Shown: piece by piece, positions 42,958 to 51,670 of the stretch
Numbering within the stretch: position 1 is the stretch's first letter
Layout: every line of letters starts with the position of its first letter
DNA from: Myxococcus xanthus
GTDB lineage: Bacteria > Myxococcota > Myxococcia > Myxococcales > Myxococcaceae
NCBI RefSeq assembly: GCF_900106535.1
Contig: NZ_FNOH01000014.1
Span: 1-64,000 of the forward strand
DNA length: 64,000 nucleotides
Direction of reading: 5' to 3'
Translations under genes and position numbers: made by a program
The notes under the pieces: generated by a model
Told to the model about the DNA's origin: nothing
Seen by the model: the letters and a program-made list of their open reading frames with translations, nothing else
Database searches by the model: none

Positions 42958-43845
42958 TCAGGCGACGTTGGGCGGGAGGTATCTGCCCAGCAGTGGACGG
43001 AGGCGGCCGCGCACCTCGTCGGGGATGCGGCTGCGCTCGGTGCCGATGGCCAGGGCCAGCGCGGTGTCGCAGCGGCAGATGGCGCGGGCTTCACCGATGC
43101 GAGGCAGCGCGCGGCGGATGAGCGCGGCGCCGCTGGCGGTGACGGCCTTCCGGTTGTGGGAGACCTGCGCCAGCAGGTCGTCATGCTCCTGCCCCGGCGC
43201 GCGCGGCTGCCACGAATCGTAGTCGGTGGGCAGGGCCACCATCGCGTAGTGGAGCTCCGCCTCCCGGGCGAGCCGGGCCTCGGGCATGCCCGTCATTCCC
43301 ACCAGGTCCCCGCCCCAGGTGCGGTAGAGCATGCTCTCCGCGCGGGTGCTGAGGGACGGGCCTTCGATGCAGACGTAGGTGGCCTCGGCGTGCACGGTCG
43401 GCCCCAGCGGGTCCCTGGCGTGCTCCAGCACCTGACGCAGGGTGCCGCAGAAGGGGTTGCCCAGGTCCACGTGGACGGCGACGTCGTCGTAGAAGGTGCA
43501 GGGACGGCGGTAGGTGCGGTCGATGACCTGGTCCGGCAGGGCGAGGTGGAGCGGATGGATGTGCTCACGCAGGCTGCCCACGGTGCCGGTGGCGAGGACG
43601 TGGGTGACGCCCAGGACCTTCAGCGCGTACATGTTGGCGCGGTAGGGCGCGCGGGTGGCGTTGTAGACGTGGCCGGTGCCGTGGCGGGCGACGTAGGCGA
43701 CGGAGACGCCGTCGAGCTCGGTGGTGACGATGGGGCCCGCGTGAGGACCGAAGGGCGTCTCCAAGATGTGGGACTCGCCCTTGCCGGGGATGCCCAGTGC
43801 CTGGGCCAACCCGGGGCTCCCGATGATGCCCACCCTGACAGCCAT
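42958..43845 (-). CDS. MTA/purine nucleoside phosphorylase (MtnP-like)
   Basis: A 295-residue PNP-superfamily enzyme. GIIGSPGL lies at residues 6-13, the phosphate-binding segment AYVARHGTGH follows near 50, ATGTVGSL near 93, EGPSLSTRAE near 178 and GMTGMPEARLAREAEL near 196. Trimeric MtnP enzymes cleave methylthioadenosine to adenine and methylthioribose-1-phosphate; substitutions in the family shift preference to other purine or inosine nucleosides, so I leave the substrate open. The ATG at 43843-43845 has GAGGAGG upstream. It is divergent from the Cys-rich protein gene. Confidence 0.9.
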   Translation of the reverse strand: MAVRVGIIGSPGLAQALGIPGKGESHILETPFGPHAGPIVTTELDGVSVAYVARHGTGHVYNATRAPYRANMYALKVLGVTHVLATGTVGSLREHIHPLHLALPDQVIDRTYRRPCTFYDDVAVHVDLGNPFCGTLRQVLEHARDPLGPTVHAEATYVCIEGPSLSTRAESMLYRTWGGDLVGMTGMPEARLAREAELHYAMVALPTDYDSWQPRAPGQEHDDLLAQVSHNRKAVTASGAALIRRALPRIGEARAICRCDTALALAIGTERSRIPDEVRGRLRPLLGRYLPPNVA

Positions 43846-43938
43846 GTGCCTCCTCGTGGCGCGACCATCGCGCCAGGGGACCATAACGCGCCCCCCTCGC
43901 GCCGGAACCCCAGAAGACTGGTAGTTTTCGTAATCGCC

Positions 43939-44769
43939 ATGCGAGCCCTTCTGATTCTTGGCCTGACCCTCGCCGCCGGCCCCGCCGCGGCCGCCGTCCC
44001 TTCTGGCTGCCAGGAGGACTACGCGACCTGCAAGGAGGACTGCTCCATCCAATACGGAGGCAGCGGGCGCACCATCAAGCAGCTCACCCACTGTCTGGCC
44101 GAGTGTCAGGAGAACGTGGGCCTGTGTGCGGACCGGCACTCGTCGCTGAAGGGGCTGCCCGCCGGGGTGGTGGCGGATCCGCCGAAGCGGCGGAAGGGAA
44201 AGAAGCTGACTCGCGAGGAGGACCCGTTCGGCGACGGGGATGCGCAGCCCACGCGCAAGCGCAACAGCCGCGAGGAGGACCCGTTCGGGGATGAGAAGCC
44301 CTCGGGCCGGCGGGACGGCTACCGCGCGTCGGAGTCCTCCGCTGCGGCGGAGCCTTCGCGCCGCGCGCCGGAGCCTGTGCCTCCGCCGCCTCCGTCCTCC
44401 GGTGTCGCGGTGGAGGCCACGCGAACGGGCGTGTACCGGGCGAGTGAATCGGACCCACCTCCGTCCCCTACCCCCGCATCGGCCCCCGCCGACCCGACGT
44501 CCCTGGGCGACCTGGACGCTCTGGATGATGAGCCCACGGTGATGGCGGCGCCAGAGCCCGCGCCCGCGCCGGCCGCGCCCGAGCCGGTGAAGCCCGCTCC
44601 GCCTGCGGTCTCCGCGAGCCCGGCGAAGAAGGACCCGCTGCTCGACGAAGACGTGTCCGACGCTCCGCCTCCGGTGGTGAAGAAGCCGGAGCCCAGCAAG
44701 TCCAGCAAGCCGGCGCTGCCGCCAGAGCCCAAGTACGACATCTCCGAGTGGGACCCGAACGGGGACTGA
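43939..44769 (+). CDS. Secreted Cys-rich, Pro-rich protein with REEDPFGD repeats
   Basis: A 276-residue unrecognised protein. A signal peptide ends near AAAAVPSG. Six cysteines follow in about 50 residues (CQEDYATCKEDC, then CLAECQENVGLC), spaced C-x6-C-x3-C and C-x3-C-x6-C, suggesting a small disulfide or metal-binding domain. The rest is low complexity: two near-identical units containing REEDPFGD (about 92 and 111), two YRASES motifs, and long Pro/Ala/Glu stretches with acidic clusters. It ends KYDISEWDPNGD. It is likely an extracytoplasmic tether or adaptor. Signal and spacing argue it is a real gene. Confidence 0.75.
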   Translation: MRALLILGLTLAAGPAAAAVPSGCQEDYATCKEDCSIQYGGSGRTIKQLTHCLAECQENVGLCADRHSSLKGLPAGVVADPPKRRKGKKLTREEDPFGDGDAQPTRKRNSREEDPFGDEKPSGRRDGYRASESSAAAEPSRRAPEPVPPPPPSSGVAVEATRTGVYRASESDPPPSPTPASAPADPTSLGDLDALDDEPTVMAAPEPAPAPAAPEPVKPAPPAVSASPAKKDPLLDEDVSDAPPPVVKKPEPSKSSKPALPPEPKYDISEWDPNGD

Positions 44770-44775
44770 GGCTCG

Positions 44776-45624
44776 CTAGGCCGCTCCGGTTCCGCGCTCG
44801 ACATCCAGGATGGCCCGCCAGAGCGCGAACGGAGAAATCCCCGCGTAGCCGCTCTCCTGGCCGTCGTTGCACTCAATGACAATCCACCGGCCCGATACCT
44901 CCTGGGCCACGTCCACCACGAGGAAGGGCACGTCCAGCCGACGTGCCACCTCACGCCCGAGCCCGAGCGCCTCGCGCTGCGCTTCCGGCGTCAGGGTGTA
45001 CGGCGTGCCCTGCCACCAGTAGGGCCCCCACCCCACCAGTTGGCCCTTCCACCAGAAGGTGCGGAACTCGAAGGAGCTGGGGATGCGGTCCGGCGCGCCC
45101 TCCTCGACCCGGCGCAAGGGCCTCAACTCCCGGCACACCACTCGCTGCCAGTGGAGGATGGGGTCCTTTGCGTAGGCAGCCATCGCTTGGCGGAACTGCT
45201 CGGGCCCTTCGATGATGGAGAGCGACTTGCGGTGCCGGCTGGTCTGCCGCTCACCCTTCACGAACACGGGCCACCCCAGCAGACGCTCCACGGTCTCCGC
45301 GTCTGGCCGCTCATCGAACCAGACGCTGCGCGGAGTCAGGTCCGTGAGCTTCGGGTACCAGTGCGGCAGCTCCGTGGCCTGTAGGTGCTGCTCGGGTGTG
45401 TGCACCAGGCGGATACCCGCTTCCGCCAACTCGCGGTAGCGCTCGGCGTAGTCGTTCCAGACGCCGACCCTGGCCACCACCTCCATGGACTCCGGCAGCA
45501 CGTACGGACGGCGGCATGCGAAGAAGCGGTCGAAGGCGAAGTCGTAGGTGCCTTGCCCGGTCGGCGCGGACAAAAGCCACAGCCGCTCTTCCACCTGAAG
45601 CAGGTCCTCACCCGGACGAAGCAT
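44776..45624 (-). CDS. ATP-grasp-domain protein
   Basis: A 282-residue ATP-grasp enzyme. The ATP-binding region WPVFVKGERQTSRHRKSLSII lies near residues 117-138, a central domain follows, and the metal-binding ending VDVAQEVSGRWIVIECNDGQESGYAG (about 242-266) carries the Glu-x-Asn pair. Such enzymes ligate a carboxylate to an amine. The substrate is unknown; the size and lack of a carrier neighbour fit peptide or amino-acid ligases. It is the last gene of a run with two 2-oxoglutarate oxygenases, with a 113-base gap to alkB. Confidence 0.85.
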   Translation of the reverse strand: MLRPGEDLLQVEERLWLLSAPTGQGTYDFAFDRFFACRRPYVLPESMEVVARVGVWNDYAERYRELAEAGIRLVHTPEQHLQATELPHWYPKLTDLTPRSVWFDERPDAETVERLLGWPVFVKGERQTSRHRKSLSIIEGPEQFRQAMAAYAKDPILHWQRVVCRELRPLRRVEEGAPDRIPSSFEFRTFWWKGQLVGWGPYWWQGTPYTLTPEAQREALGLGREVARRLDVPFLVVDVAQEVSGRWIVIECNDGQESGYAGISPFALWRAILDVERGTGAA

Positions 45625-45737
45625 GGACGCAGTCTATGGCGTTCACCGCCGTCCACCATTTCCAACCGGCCAGCCCTTCAGGGCCCGTCCTCAGCGCGAG
45701 ACTGAAGCACAGGGAGGCCACAGCCCTGCGCCAGACA

Positions 45738-46391
45738 TCATCGCGCCTTCCGGAACGTCAGGTTGATGCGATGCCCACCCACCTGCGGATGGTGGCCCGG
45801 CTCGAGCGGCGTGACGCCGTGGTAGCGCAGGCGGGCTGGCCCGCCCCAGACGACCACGTCGCCATGGCTCAACCGTACTCGCGCCGGCCTGTCCGCTCGC
45901 TCAGCGCCACCGAAGAGGAAGACCGCCGGGAGCCCCAGTGAGACGGAGACGATGGGGGCGGTGAAATCACGCTCGTCCTTGTCCTGGTGCAGCGACATCT
46001 TCGCCCCGGGCTCGTAGCGATTCACCAGGCACGCATCAGGGATGAACCCTTCGAAGCCGGCCTTCGCGGCGGCGAACTGCGCCAGCCGCAGGAAGATCGC
46101 CGGCATCTCCGGCCAGGGCCGTCCCTGCACGGGGTCCACCGCGGCATAGCGATACCCCGTCCGGTCCGTCACCCAGCCCCACGAACCGCAGCTCGTCATC
46201 GCCACCGACATGCGGAAGCCGCCCGGCGTCTCCATGTGGCGGAAGGGCGAAGCGAGCGCGACGTCCTGGACCGCGCTCAGCAACTCCGCGTCGTGGGACA
46301 GCGCGAAGCCCCGAAGCACCACGGCACCGGGGCCCAGCGATTCCTCGCGAGGGCCTGTGCCACCCAGGCCGTCGAACAAGTCCATCGTCAT
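45738..46391 (-). CDS. alkB: AlkB-type DNA/RNA dealkylase (2-oxoglutarate/Fe(II) dioxygenase)
   Basis: A 217-residue AlkB homologue, close to the E. coli length of 216. It has the Fe ligands H-x-D in SLHQDKDE (about residue 134) and His in RYHGV (about 190), the 2-oxoglutarate arginine and second arginine in RINLTFRKAR at the C-terminus, and the NRYEPGAKM lead-in. It removes 1-methyladenine and 3-methylcytosine by oxidation. It lies nine bases after another 2OG-Fe(II) oxygenase gene. The Ada-like gene at 5 kb is not adjacent, so co-regulation is not evident. Confidence 0.95.
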   Translation of the reverse strand: MTMDLFDGLGGTGPREESLGPGAVVLRGFALSHDAELLSAVQDVALASPFRHMETPGGFRMSVAMTSCGSWGWVTDRTGYRYAAVDPVQGRPWPEMPAIFLRLAQFAAAKAGFEGFIPDACLVNRYEPGAKMSLHQDKDERDFTAPIVSVSLGLPAVFLFGGAERADRPARVRLSHGDVVVWGGPARLRYHGVTPLEPGHHPQVGGHRINLTFRKAR

Positions 46392-46400
46392 TCGCGCGCC

Positions 46401-47204
46401 TCAAGCCGCATCATGGAAGATGACGCCTACTGTGTGGCGCTGTCCTGAACGGATGCGGCTGACGCCGTGCCGGAGGTTGACGCGGTACACGCCTCGCGTG
46501 CCCTGCACCGGGCGGTGGTGGACGGCGAACACCACCGCGTCTCCCTGGCGCAGCGGGACGACCTCCGCCCGTGACTGCATGCGCGGACGCTGCTCGGTGA
46601 GGATGAACTCGCCTCCCGTGAAGTCCCGCCCGGGCTCCGACAGCAGAATCGCCACCTGGAGCGGGAAGACGTGCTCCCCATAGAGGTCCTGGTGCAGACA
46701 GTTGTAGTCGTCCGCCTCGTACCGCAACAGCAGCGGCGTCGGCCGCACCTGCCCCGCCGCGTGGCAGCGTTCGAGGTACGCCGCATGCGACTCCGGGTAC
46801 CGCACCTCGATGCCCATGGCCGTGTTCCAGCGGTTCGCAATCGGCGCGAGCCGGGGGTACAGCGCCCCGCGCAGCCCGGCGACCACGTCCGGCAGCGGGT
46901 ACTCGAAGTACTTGTACTCACCTCTTCCGAAGCCGTGCCGCGCCATCACCACGCGGCTGCGGAACACGGCATCTTCCGGATACAGCGCCGCCAGGGCGTC
47001 ACACTCGGCCGGCGTGACGAGCCGCTCCAACGTCGCGCAGCCTCGCGCGTCCAACTCCTCCGAAACGCGTGCCCAGTCGACATCGGCCACCCGCTCCGGG
47101 ACCTGCTTCACGGCTCGGACCGAGCCGGGCGGGCGTGACCTTCCCGCCGTCACCTTCTGCGTGGACACGACGTCTGCTTCCTTCCGGGAACCCCTTGCGG
47201 CCAT
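46401..47204 (-). CDS. 2-oxoglutarate/Fe(II)-dependent oxygenase
   Basis: A 267-residue double-stranded beta-helix oxygenase. It has H-x-D in CLHQDLYGEHVFPLQVAILL (about residue 180), GGEFILTEQ, the distal His in VNLRHGVSRI (about 247) and the 2OG Arg in SGQRHTVGVIFHD. The layout resembles prolyl-hydroxylase-like 2OG oxygenases rather than AlkB. The first 30 residues are basic and disordered-looking. It is translated just ahead of alkB. Substrate (protein, nucleic acid or small molecule) unknown. Confidence 0.88.
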   Translation of the reverse strand: MAARGSRKEADVVSTQKVTAGRSRPPGSVRAVKQVPERVADVDWARVSEELDARGCATLERLVTPAECDALAALYPEDAVFRSRVVMARHGFGRGEYKYFEYPLPDVVAGLRGALYPRLAPIANRWNTAMGIEVRYPESHAAYLERCHAAGQVRPTPLLLRYEADDYNCLHQDLYGEHVFPLQVAILLSEPGRDFTGGEFILTEQRPRMQSRAEVVPLRQGDAVVFAVHHRPVQGTRGVYRVNLRHGVSRIRSGQRHTVGVIFHDAA

Positions 47205-47253
47205 GACGGGAAGCTAAAGGGCGACGACAGGCCCGGCACTCCGAGTCTTGCGG

Positions 47254-48231
47254 CTATCCGACGCTCGATGAGACGGGAGGCCGCTCTGGCGCGGCCGGCG
47301 CCACGGCGGGCGGCCGGACGTGCGCCGCCTGCGTCAGTCGCACGCCGAGGAGCACGAGCACGCCGCCCACCGCAATCTCCCAGTGCAGCGCCTCATCCAG
47401 GATGACCCAGGCGGCCAGCGCGGTCGCCGCGGGCTGGAGGTTGGAGAACACGGCCACCTTCGACGCCGGCACCCTCGACAACGCGAAGTACCAGAGCAGG
47501 TACGCCACCACCGACGTGAGCAGACCCAGGTAGACGATGGAGTACCGAGCCGCGGAGCTGGCCGCGAGCACCGCCTCCGGCTTCGCGAAGAACGGCGCCA
47601 TCAGCATCATCATCAACGTGGAGGCCACCATGCTCCACGACGTCGCGCGAATCGGTCCGTGGATGGCGACGAACGGCTTGCCCTCCGTCGTGTACACCAC
47701 CCACGACATCACCGCGCCCAGGATGAGCAGGTCTCCCATCAACGAGCCGCTCGCGTCCGCCAGCCCGCGCCCCAACAGCAACACCACCACGCCCGCGAAC
47801 GCCGTGACGATGCCGCCCATCGCCCGGAACGAGGCCCGCTCATGCCCCCGCCCCAGGCTGAGCAGGTACACGCCCAGCGGCGTCAGCGCGTAGAGCAGCG
47901 CCGCGTGCGCCGCCGTCGACTGGGACAGGCCATAGAAGAAGAACACCTGGTTCACCGGCCCCGCCAGCAGGCCCAGCATCAGCACCCGCCCCCACTCGTT
48001 GCGCGGCGGAAGCCGGGGCCCGGGCAGGAAACACAGTAACAACATGAACACCGAGCCACTCAACACGAAACGCCACAGCACCACCGTGAGCGGCGCCAGC
48101 TCCGACATCGCGCGTTTGCCCGCCAGGTACGTTCCCGCGCTGATGAGGACCTGGAGCATGAGCCCGGCGTAGACAGGGCCCAATGACTGCGGAGAGGTGG
48201 ACGTCAGGGGTCGAGCTGAAGGAGCGCCCAT
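47254..48231 (-). CDS. EamA/DMT-family transporter
   Basis: A 325-residue, ten-helix DMT permease with two EamA domains (for example AGTYLAGKRAMSELAPLTVVLWRFVLSG in the first; LGLLTSVVAYLLWYFALSRVPASKVAVFSNLQP in the second). RhtA-like exporters of amino acids share this pattern, but no substrate can be assigned. The start overlaps queG by 28 bases, suggesting coupling. It is not closely similar to the EamA protein at 24-25 kb. Confidence 0.92.
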   Translation of the reverse strand: MGAPSARPLTSTSPQSLGPVYAGLMLQVLISAGTYLAGKRAMSELAPLTVVLWRFVLSGSVFMLLLCFLPGPRLPPRNEWGRVLMLGLLAGPVNQVFFFYGLSQSTAAHAALLYALTPLGVYLLSLGRGHERASFRAMGGIVTAFAGVVVLLLGRGLADASGSLMGDLLILGAVMSWVVYTTEGKPFVAIHGPIRATSWSMVASTLMMMLMAPFFAKPEAVLAASSAARYSIVYLGLLTSVVAYLLWYFALSRVPASKVAVFSNLQPAATALAAWVILDEALHWEIAVGGVLVLLGVRLTQAAHVRPPAVAPAAPERPPVSSSVG

Positions 48232-49223
48232 TGCGCGGCGGTACGTACCAATTCACTCGAATCGCCGCAGAGCTTTTCGAGCAACGATTTCGCATCCGCC
48301 TGCTTCGCCACACCCAACGCATACACGGCGTTGCGGCGCAGCCCGTCGTACCGTGCGCGCGCCAGCGCGGTGCCAGGTATTAGGTGCTCATACTGTTCCA
48401 CTGTGAGTCCCGCGAGCTCGCGCACACCCAATTCCGCCACCGCTCGGGGCGCGAAGCGTGGGTGCTCCGCGAACACCGGCCGGCGGTTCAGCGGACACAC
48501 CTGCTGGCAGATGTCGCAGCCGAAAATCAGGTTGTCGAACTTGAACCGGAACGCCTCCGGCACCTGCTGCTCACGGTTCTCGATGGTCTGGTAGGACAGG
48601 CATGCGCGCGCATCCACGCGGCCGTTGCCCACCAGCGCCCCCGTGGGACAGGACATGAGGCAGCGGCGGCACGCGCCGCACCGGTCCGCCGCCGGGCCGT
48701 TGCCGTAGTCGTCGACCTCGGCATCCACCACGAGCGTGGCCAGCAGCACCCACGAACCATAGGGCTCGGTGATGAAGCAGCCGTTCTTCCCCACGTAGCC
48801 GAGCCCCGCGCGCGCCGCCCACACCTTCTCCATCAGCGGGCCACTGTCCACGCCGCCGTAGCTGCCCAGCCCCGGGTACATCACGTTGAGCGCCTTGCGG
48901 AACGCCTTCATCCGGTCGCGCAGCGTGGAGTGGTAGTCGCGTCCCCGGGCATAGCGCGCGATGGGGGAGTCCACCGTCTCCGCGTCGTCGCGCCAGTAGT
49001 TGTTCGCGAAGGAGATGACCGTCTTCGCGCCCGGCAGCAGGAGCGAGACGTCCAGCCGCTCGGCGGCCCGCTCGCCCATCCAGTCCATGTCCGCCGCGTA
49101 GCCCGCCGCCACCCACTCCATCAGGAAGTCGGGCGGGATGGGCTCGGCGCGCGCGAACCCCACCAGGTCGAAGCCAACCGAGCTGGCGAGGTCACGCAGA
49201 TGGGCGGTGGGCAGCACGTTCAC
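48204..49223 (-). CDS. queG: Epoxyqueuosine reductase QueG
   Basis: A 339-residue enzyme catalysing the last step of queuosine synthesis in tRNA. It has an N-terminal cobalamin-binding domain and two [4Fe-4S] motifs, CGACRRCLMSCPTGA (about 188-202) and FGCDICQQVCPLNR (about 235-248). A C-terminal HEAT-like region follows. KNGCFITEPYGSW precedes the clusters as in QueG. It requires cobalamin and is adjacent to a corrinoid adenosyltransferase gene 13 bases upstream. Confidence 0.95.
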   Translation of the reverse strand: MNVLPTAHLRDLASSVGFDLVGFARAEPIPPDFLMEWVAAGYAADMDWMGERAAERLDVSLLLPGAKTVISFANNYWRDDAETVDSPIARYARGRDYHSTLRDRMKAFRKALNVMYPGLGSYGGVDSGPLMEKVWAARAGLGYVGKNGCFITEPYGSWVLLATLVVDAEVDDYGNGPAADRCGACRRCLMSCPTGALVGNGRVDARACLSYQTIENREQQVPEAFRFKFDNLIFGCDICQQVCPLNRRPVFAEHPRFAPRAVAELGVRELAGLTVEQYEHLIPGTALARARYDGLRRNAVYALGVAKQADAKSLLEKLCGDSSELVRTAAQWALLQLDP

Positions 49224-49236
49224 GAGGCGCGTCCGA

Positions 49237-49797
49237 CTACTTCGAGGGCTTCGCCGGAATCCACTTCACGTCCTCCACGCTCGCACGGTGGTTGACCACG
49301 CGTGCCAGGACGAAGAGCAGGTCGGAGAGCCTGTTGAGATAGACGACCACCGCCTTCGGAATCTTCCCTTCGCGCAGCAGCGGCACCGTGCGGCGCTCGG
49401 CGCGGCGGCAGACAGTGCGCGCCAGGTGCAGCGCGCTCGCGGCCTGCGTGCCTCCGGGCAGGATGAAGTGGGTCATCGGCGGCAGCTCCGCCTCGAAGCC
49501 GTCGATGGCGCGCTCCATGTCTTCCGCCCACTCGGCCTTCAGCTCGGGGATGTGCGCCGACGCCTTCGTGCCCTCGGGCGTGGCCAGCACCGCGCCCACC
49601 GTGAAGAGCTGGTCCTGGAGCCGGTGGAGCAGCGCGTCCACGTCCGGGGGCCCCTCAAAGCTCCGCACCAGGCCGAGGGTCGCGTTCAGCTCGTCCACCT
49701 CGCCATATGCGTCCACACGAACGTCGTCCTTCGCGACGCGTCCGCCACCGAACAGACCGGTCTCTCCGGCATCACCGCTCTTCGTGTAGATTTTCAT
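49237..49797 (-). CDS. Corrinoid adenosyltransferase, PduO type
   Basis: A 186-residue PduO-type ATP:cob(I)alamin adenosyltransferase. It has the N-terminal YTKSGDAGETGLFGG (residues 4-18) with Thr/Ser contacts to ATP, VDAYGEVDELNA (about 28-39), FILPGGTQAAS (about 112) and ARTVCRRAERR (about 127-137). It attaches the adenosyl group to cobalamin. It leads the minus-strand run into queG. It could also be a repair enzyme for B12-dependent mutases encoded elsewhere. Confidence 0.95.
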   Translation of the reverse strand: MKIYTKSGDAGETGLFGGGRVAKDDVRVDAYGEVDELNATLGLVRSFEGPPDVDALLHRLQDQLFTVGAVLATPEGTKASAHIPELKAEWAEDMERAIDGFEAELPPMTHFILPGGTQAASALHLARTVCRRAERRTVPLLREGKIPKAVVVYLNRLSDLLFVLARVVNHRASVEDVKWIPAKPSK

Positions 49798-49945
49798 GCC
49801 CCGGCTTCTAACGGTGCGTGGCGACTGGCGTCCATGAGAAGGCGCAGGTCTGCGACACCCGTGTGGGGGGCTGTACCAGTTTTACTCTGAGCGGCGCTCC
49901 TGCTTAGCGCTTTGAGTCGGACACCGGCTCAGTTACATGGGCCCC

Positions 49946-50740
49946 ATGCAGCCCTATCTGTCCCTGCTCGACCACGTCCTGCACCATGGGGTGAAGAAGG
50001 GCGACCGTACCGGCACGGGGACGCTCAGCGTCTTCGGGCCCCAGCTCCGGTTCGACCTCACGCAAGGCTTCCCGCTCCTCACCACGAAGAAGGTGCACAC
50101 GAAGTCCATCCTCCATGAGCTGCTGTGGATGCTCGCGGGGGATACCAACGTGCACACGCTCCAGGCCCAGGGCGTCACCATCTGGGACGAGTGGGCCAAC
50201 GCCGACGGCAGCCTCGGCCCCGTGTACGGGCACCAGTGGCGCTCGTGGACGGCGCCCAACGGTGAGCACATCGACCAGATGAAGGCGCTGGTGGAGGGGC
50301 TGAAGAAGAACCCCGACTCGCGCCGCCACATCATCAGCGCGTGGAACGTGGCGGACCTGCCGTCCATGAAGCTGCCGCCCTGCCACGTCCTCTTCCAGTT
50401 CTACGTGGCCAACGGGCGGCTGTCCTGCCAGCTCTATCAGCGCAGCGCGGACCTCTTCCTGGGGCTGCCCTTCAACATCGCCTCCTACTCGCTGCTGACG
50501 ATGATGGTGGCGCAGGTGACGGGCCTGCAGGCGCACGAGTTCATCCACACCGTGGGCGACGCGCACCTGTACCTGAACCACGTCGAGCAGGCGAAGACGC
50601 AGCTGTCGCGCGAACCGCGCCCCCTGCCTCGCATACACATCAACCCCGAGGTGACGGACCTCTTCGCCTTCAAGTACGAGGACTTCACGCTCGAAGGCTA
50701 CGACCCGCACCCCGCCATCAAGGCGCCCGTGGCCGTATGA
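49946..50740 (+). CDS. thyA: Thymidylate synthase
   Basis: A 264-residue ThyA, the same length as the E. coli enzyme. It makes dTMP from dUMP using methylenetetrahydrofolate. It has DRTGTGTLSVFG near residue 20, DEWANADGSLGPVYGHQWR (about 80-98), the nucleophilic Cys in LPPCHVLFQFY (about 146) and the substrate motif NIASYSLLTMMVAQ (about 177). I prefer the ATG at 49946 (MQPYLSLL) over one nine bases upstream. It overlaps dfrA by four bases; the divergent 148-base gap to pduO holds no clear promoter. Confidence 0.97.
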   Translation: MQPYLSLLDHVLHHGVKKGDRTGTGTLSVFGPQLRFDLTQGFPLLTTKKVHTKSILHELLWMLAGDTNVHTLQAQGVTIWDEWANADGSLGPVYGHQWRSWTAPNGEHIDQMKALVEGLKKNPDSRRHIISAWNVADLPSMKLPPCHVLFQFYVANGRLSCQLYQRSADLFLGLPFNIASYSLLTMMVAQVTGLQAHEFIHTVGDAHLYLNHVEQAKTQLSREPRPLPRIHINPEVTDLFAFKYEDFTLEGYDPHPAIKAPVAV

Positions 50741-51216
50741 AACTGTCCGCCATCGTCGCCATGGCGGCGAACCGTGTCATCGGCGCGGGCAACCAGCTCC
50801 CGTGGCGGCTGCCCGCGGACCTCGCGCGCTTCAAGCGCATCACCATGGGCCACACCCTGGTGATGGGGCGCAAGACGTACGAGTCCATCGGCCGCCCGCT
50901 GCCGGGCCGCACCTTCATCGTCGTCACCCGCCAGCGTGACTTCGCGCCCCCGGGCGTCCAGGTGGCGCACTCCGTGGACGAAGCGCTCTCCCTGGCAAAG
51001 GCCAGTGGCGACTCGGAGGTCTTCATCGCCGGAGGCGCGGACCTCTACGCCCAGACGATGGACCGCGTGCAGCGCATCTACCTCACGCACATCGCCCGGA
51101 ACTTCCCTGGCGACACCTGGTTCCCCGACGTGGACCTGTCCGGTTGGACATGCGTCGAAGAGCAAGCACATCCCGACGCCGAGCCACCCCACACCTTCCT
51201 CACCTACGAGCGCTGA
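50737..51216 (+). CDS. folA: Dihydrofolate reductase
   Basis: A 159-residue DHFR, the same length as E. coli FolA. It shows AANRVIGAGNQLPWRLPADLARFK-type start with the Met20-like loop, the catalytic Asp in LPADL (about residue 28), MGRKTYESIGRPLPGR (about 43-58) and FIAGGADLYAQ (about 95) at the NADPH site. The start overlaps the thyA stop, coupling the enzyme that oxidises tetrahydrofolate to the one that regenerates it. Confidence 0.97.
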   Translation: MKLSAIVAMAANRVIGAGNQLPWRLPADLARFKRITMGHTLVMGRKTYESIGRPLPGRTFIVVTRQRDFAPPGVQVAHSVDEALSLAKASGDSEVFIAGGADLYAQTMDRVQRIYLTHIARNFPGDTWFPDVDLSGWTCVEEQAHPDAEPPHTFLTYER

Positions 51217-51336
51217 CGCCCTCTTCGCCCGGCGGCGTCTACATGCATGCCCGGGCGAGGGCGCGCGCCCACATTCCTTCCTTCAAACGTTAAGCGCACA
51301 ATCCAGACCTCACCCGTCAGTCCCATGGAGTTCCGG

Positions 51337-51573
51337 ATGCACAAGACGTGGATGCGAGGACTTGGATTGGTTGCGGCGGTGGTGATGATGGCCTGTGGCG
51401 GCCCCGTGGAAGAGGCTCCCGTGGACGAAACGGGCAGCGCCGCGCAGGAGCTGCGCCGGTGTGACCTGCAGGGGCGCTGTGCCGCCAACGAGGTCTGCGT
51501 GGGCGGCCCCGATGGCATCTGCTACCCGTGCAACCGCTACCCGCAGTACTGCGAAATCATCATCGAGAACTAG
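51337..51573 (+). CDS. Small cysteine-rich lipoprotein
   Basis: A 78-residue predicted lipoprotein with signal peptide (WMRGLGLVAAVVMMAC, Cys near residue 19). A Glu-rich linker follows, then a 40-residue domain with six cysteines (RRCDLQGRCAANEVCVGG and ICYPCNRYPQYCEI). The C-x5-C-x5-C then C-x2-C-x6-C spacing suggests a disulfide-bonded module. No family recognised. The ATG at 51337 has GGAG at a proper distance; an ATG at 51325 is possible. A hairpin terminator follows at 51590. Confidence 0.75.
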   Translation: MHKTWMRGLGLVAAVVMMACGGPVEEAPVDETGSAAQELRRCDLQGRCAANEVCVGGPDGICYPCNRYPQYCEIIIEN

Positions 51574-51589
51574 CGCGAAGGTGAAGCAC

Positions 51590-51623
51590 GAGGCGCCCGG
51601 CCATCCATCCGGCCGGGGGCCTC
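51590..51623 (+). terminator. Hairpin after the Cys-rich lipoprotein gene
   Basis: GAGGCGCCCGGCC, loop ATCCATCC, GGCCGGGGGCCTC: 12 of 13 positions pair. There is no T-run afterwards, so it is a probable but not classical terminator. Confidence 0.45.
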
Positions 51624-51670
51624 CCATCCCGCCGCGTGGCACCTCCTGACGCCATGCACACTTCCACGGG

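Noticed and set aside
49946..51216. Mobile trimethoprim-resistance cassette
   Set aside because: thyA-folA order with chromosomal-type sequences and no integron or IS features nearby; it is housekeeping.
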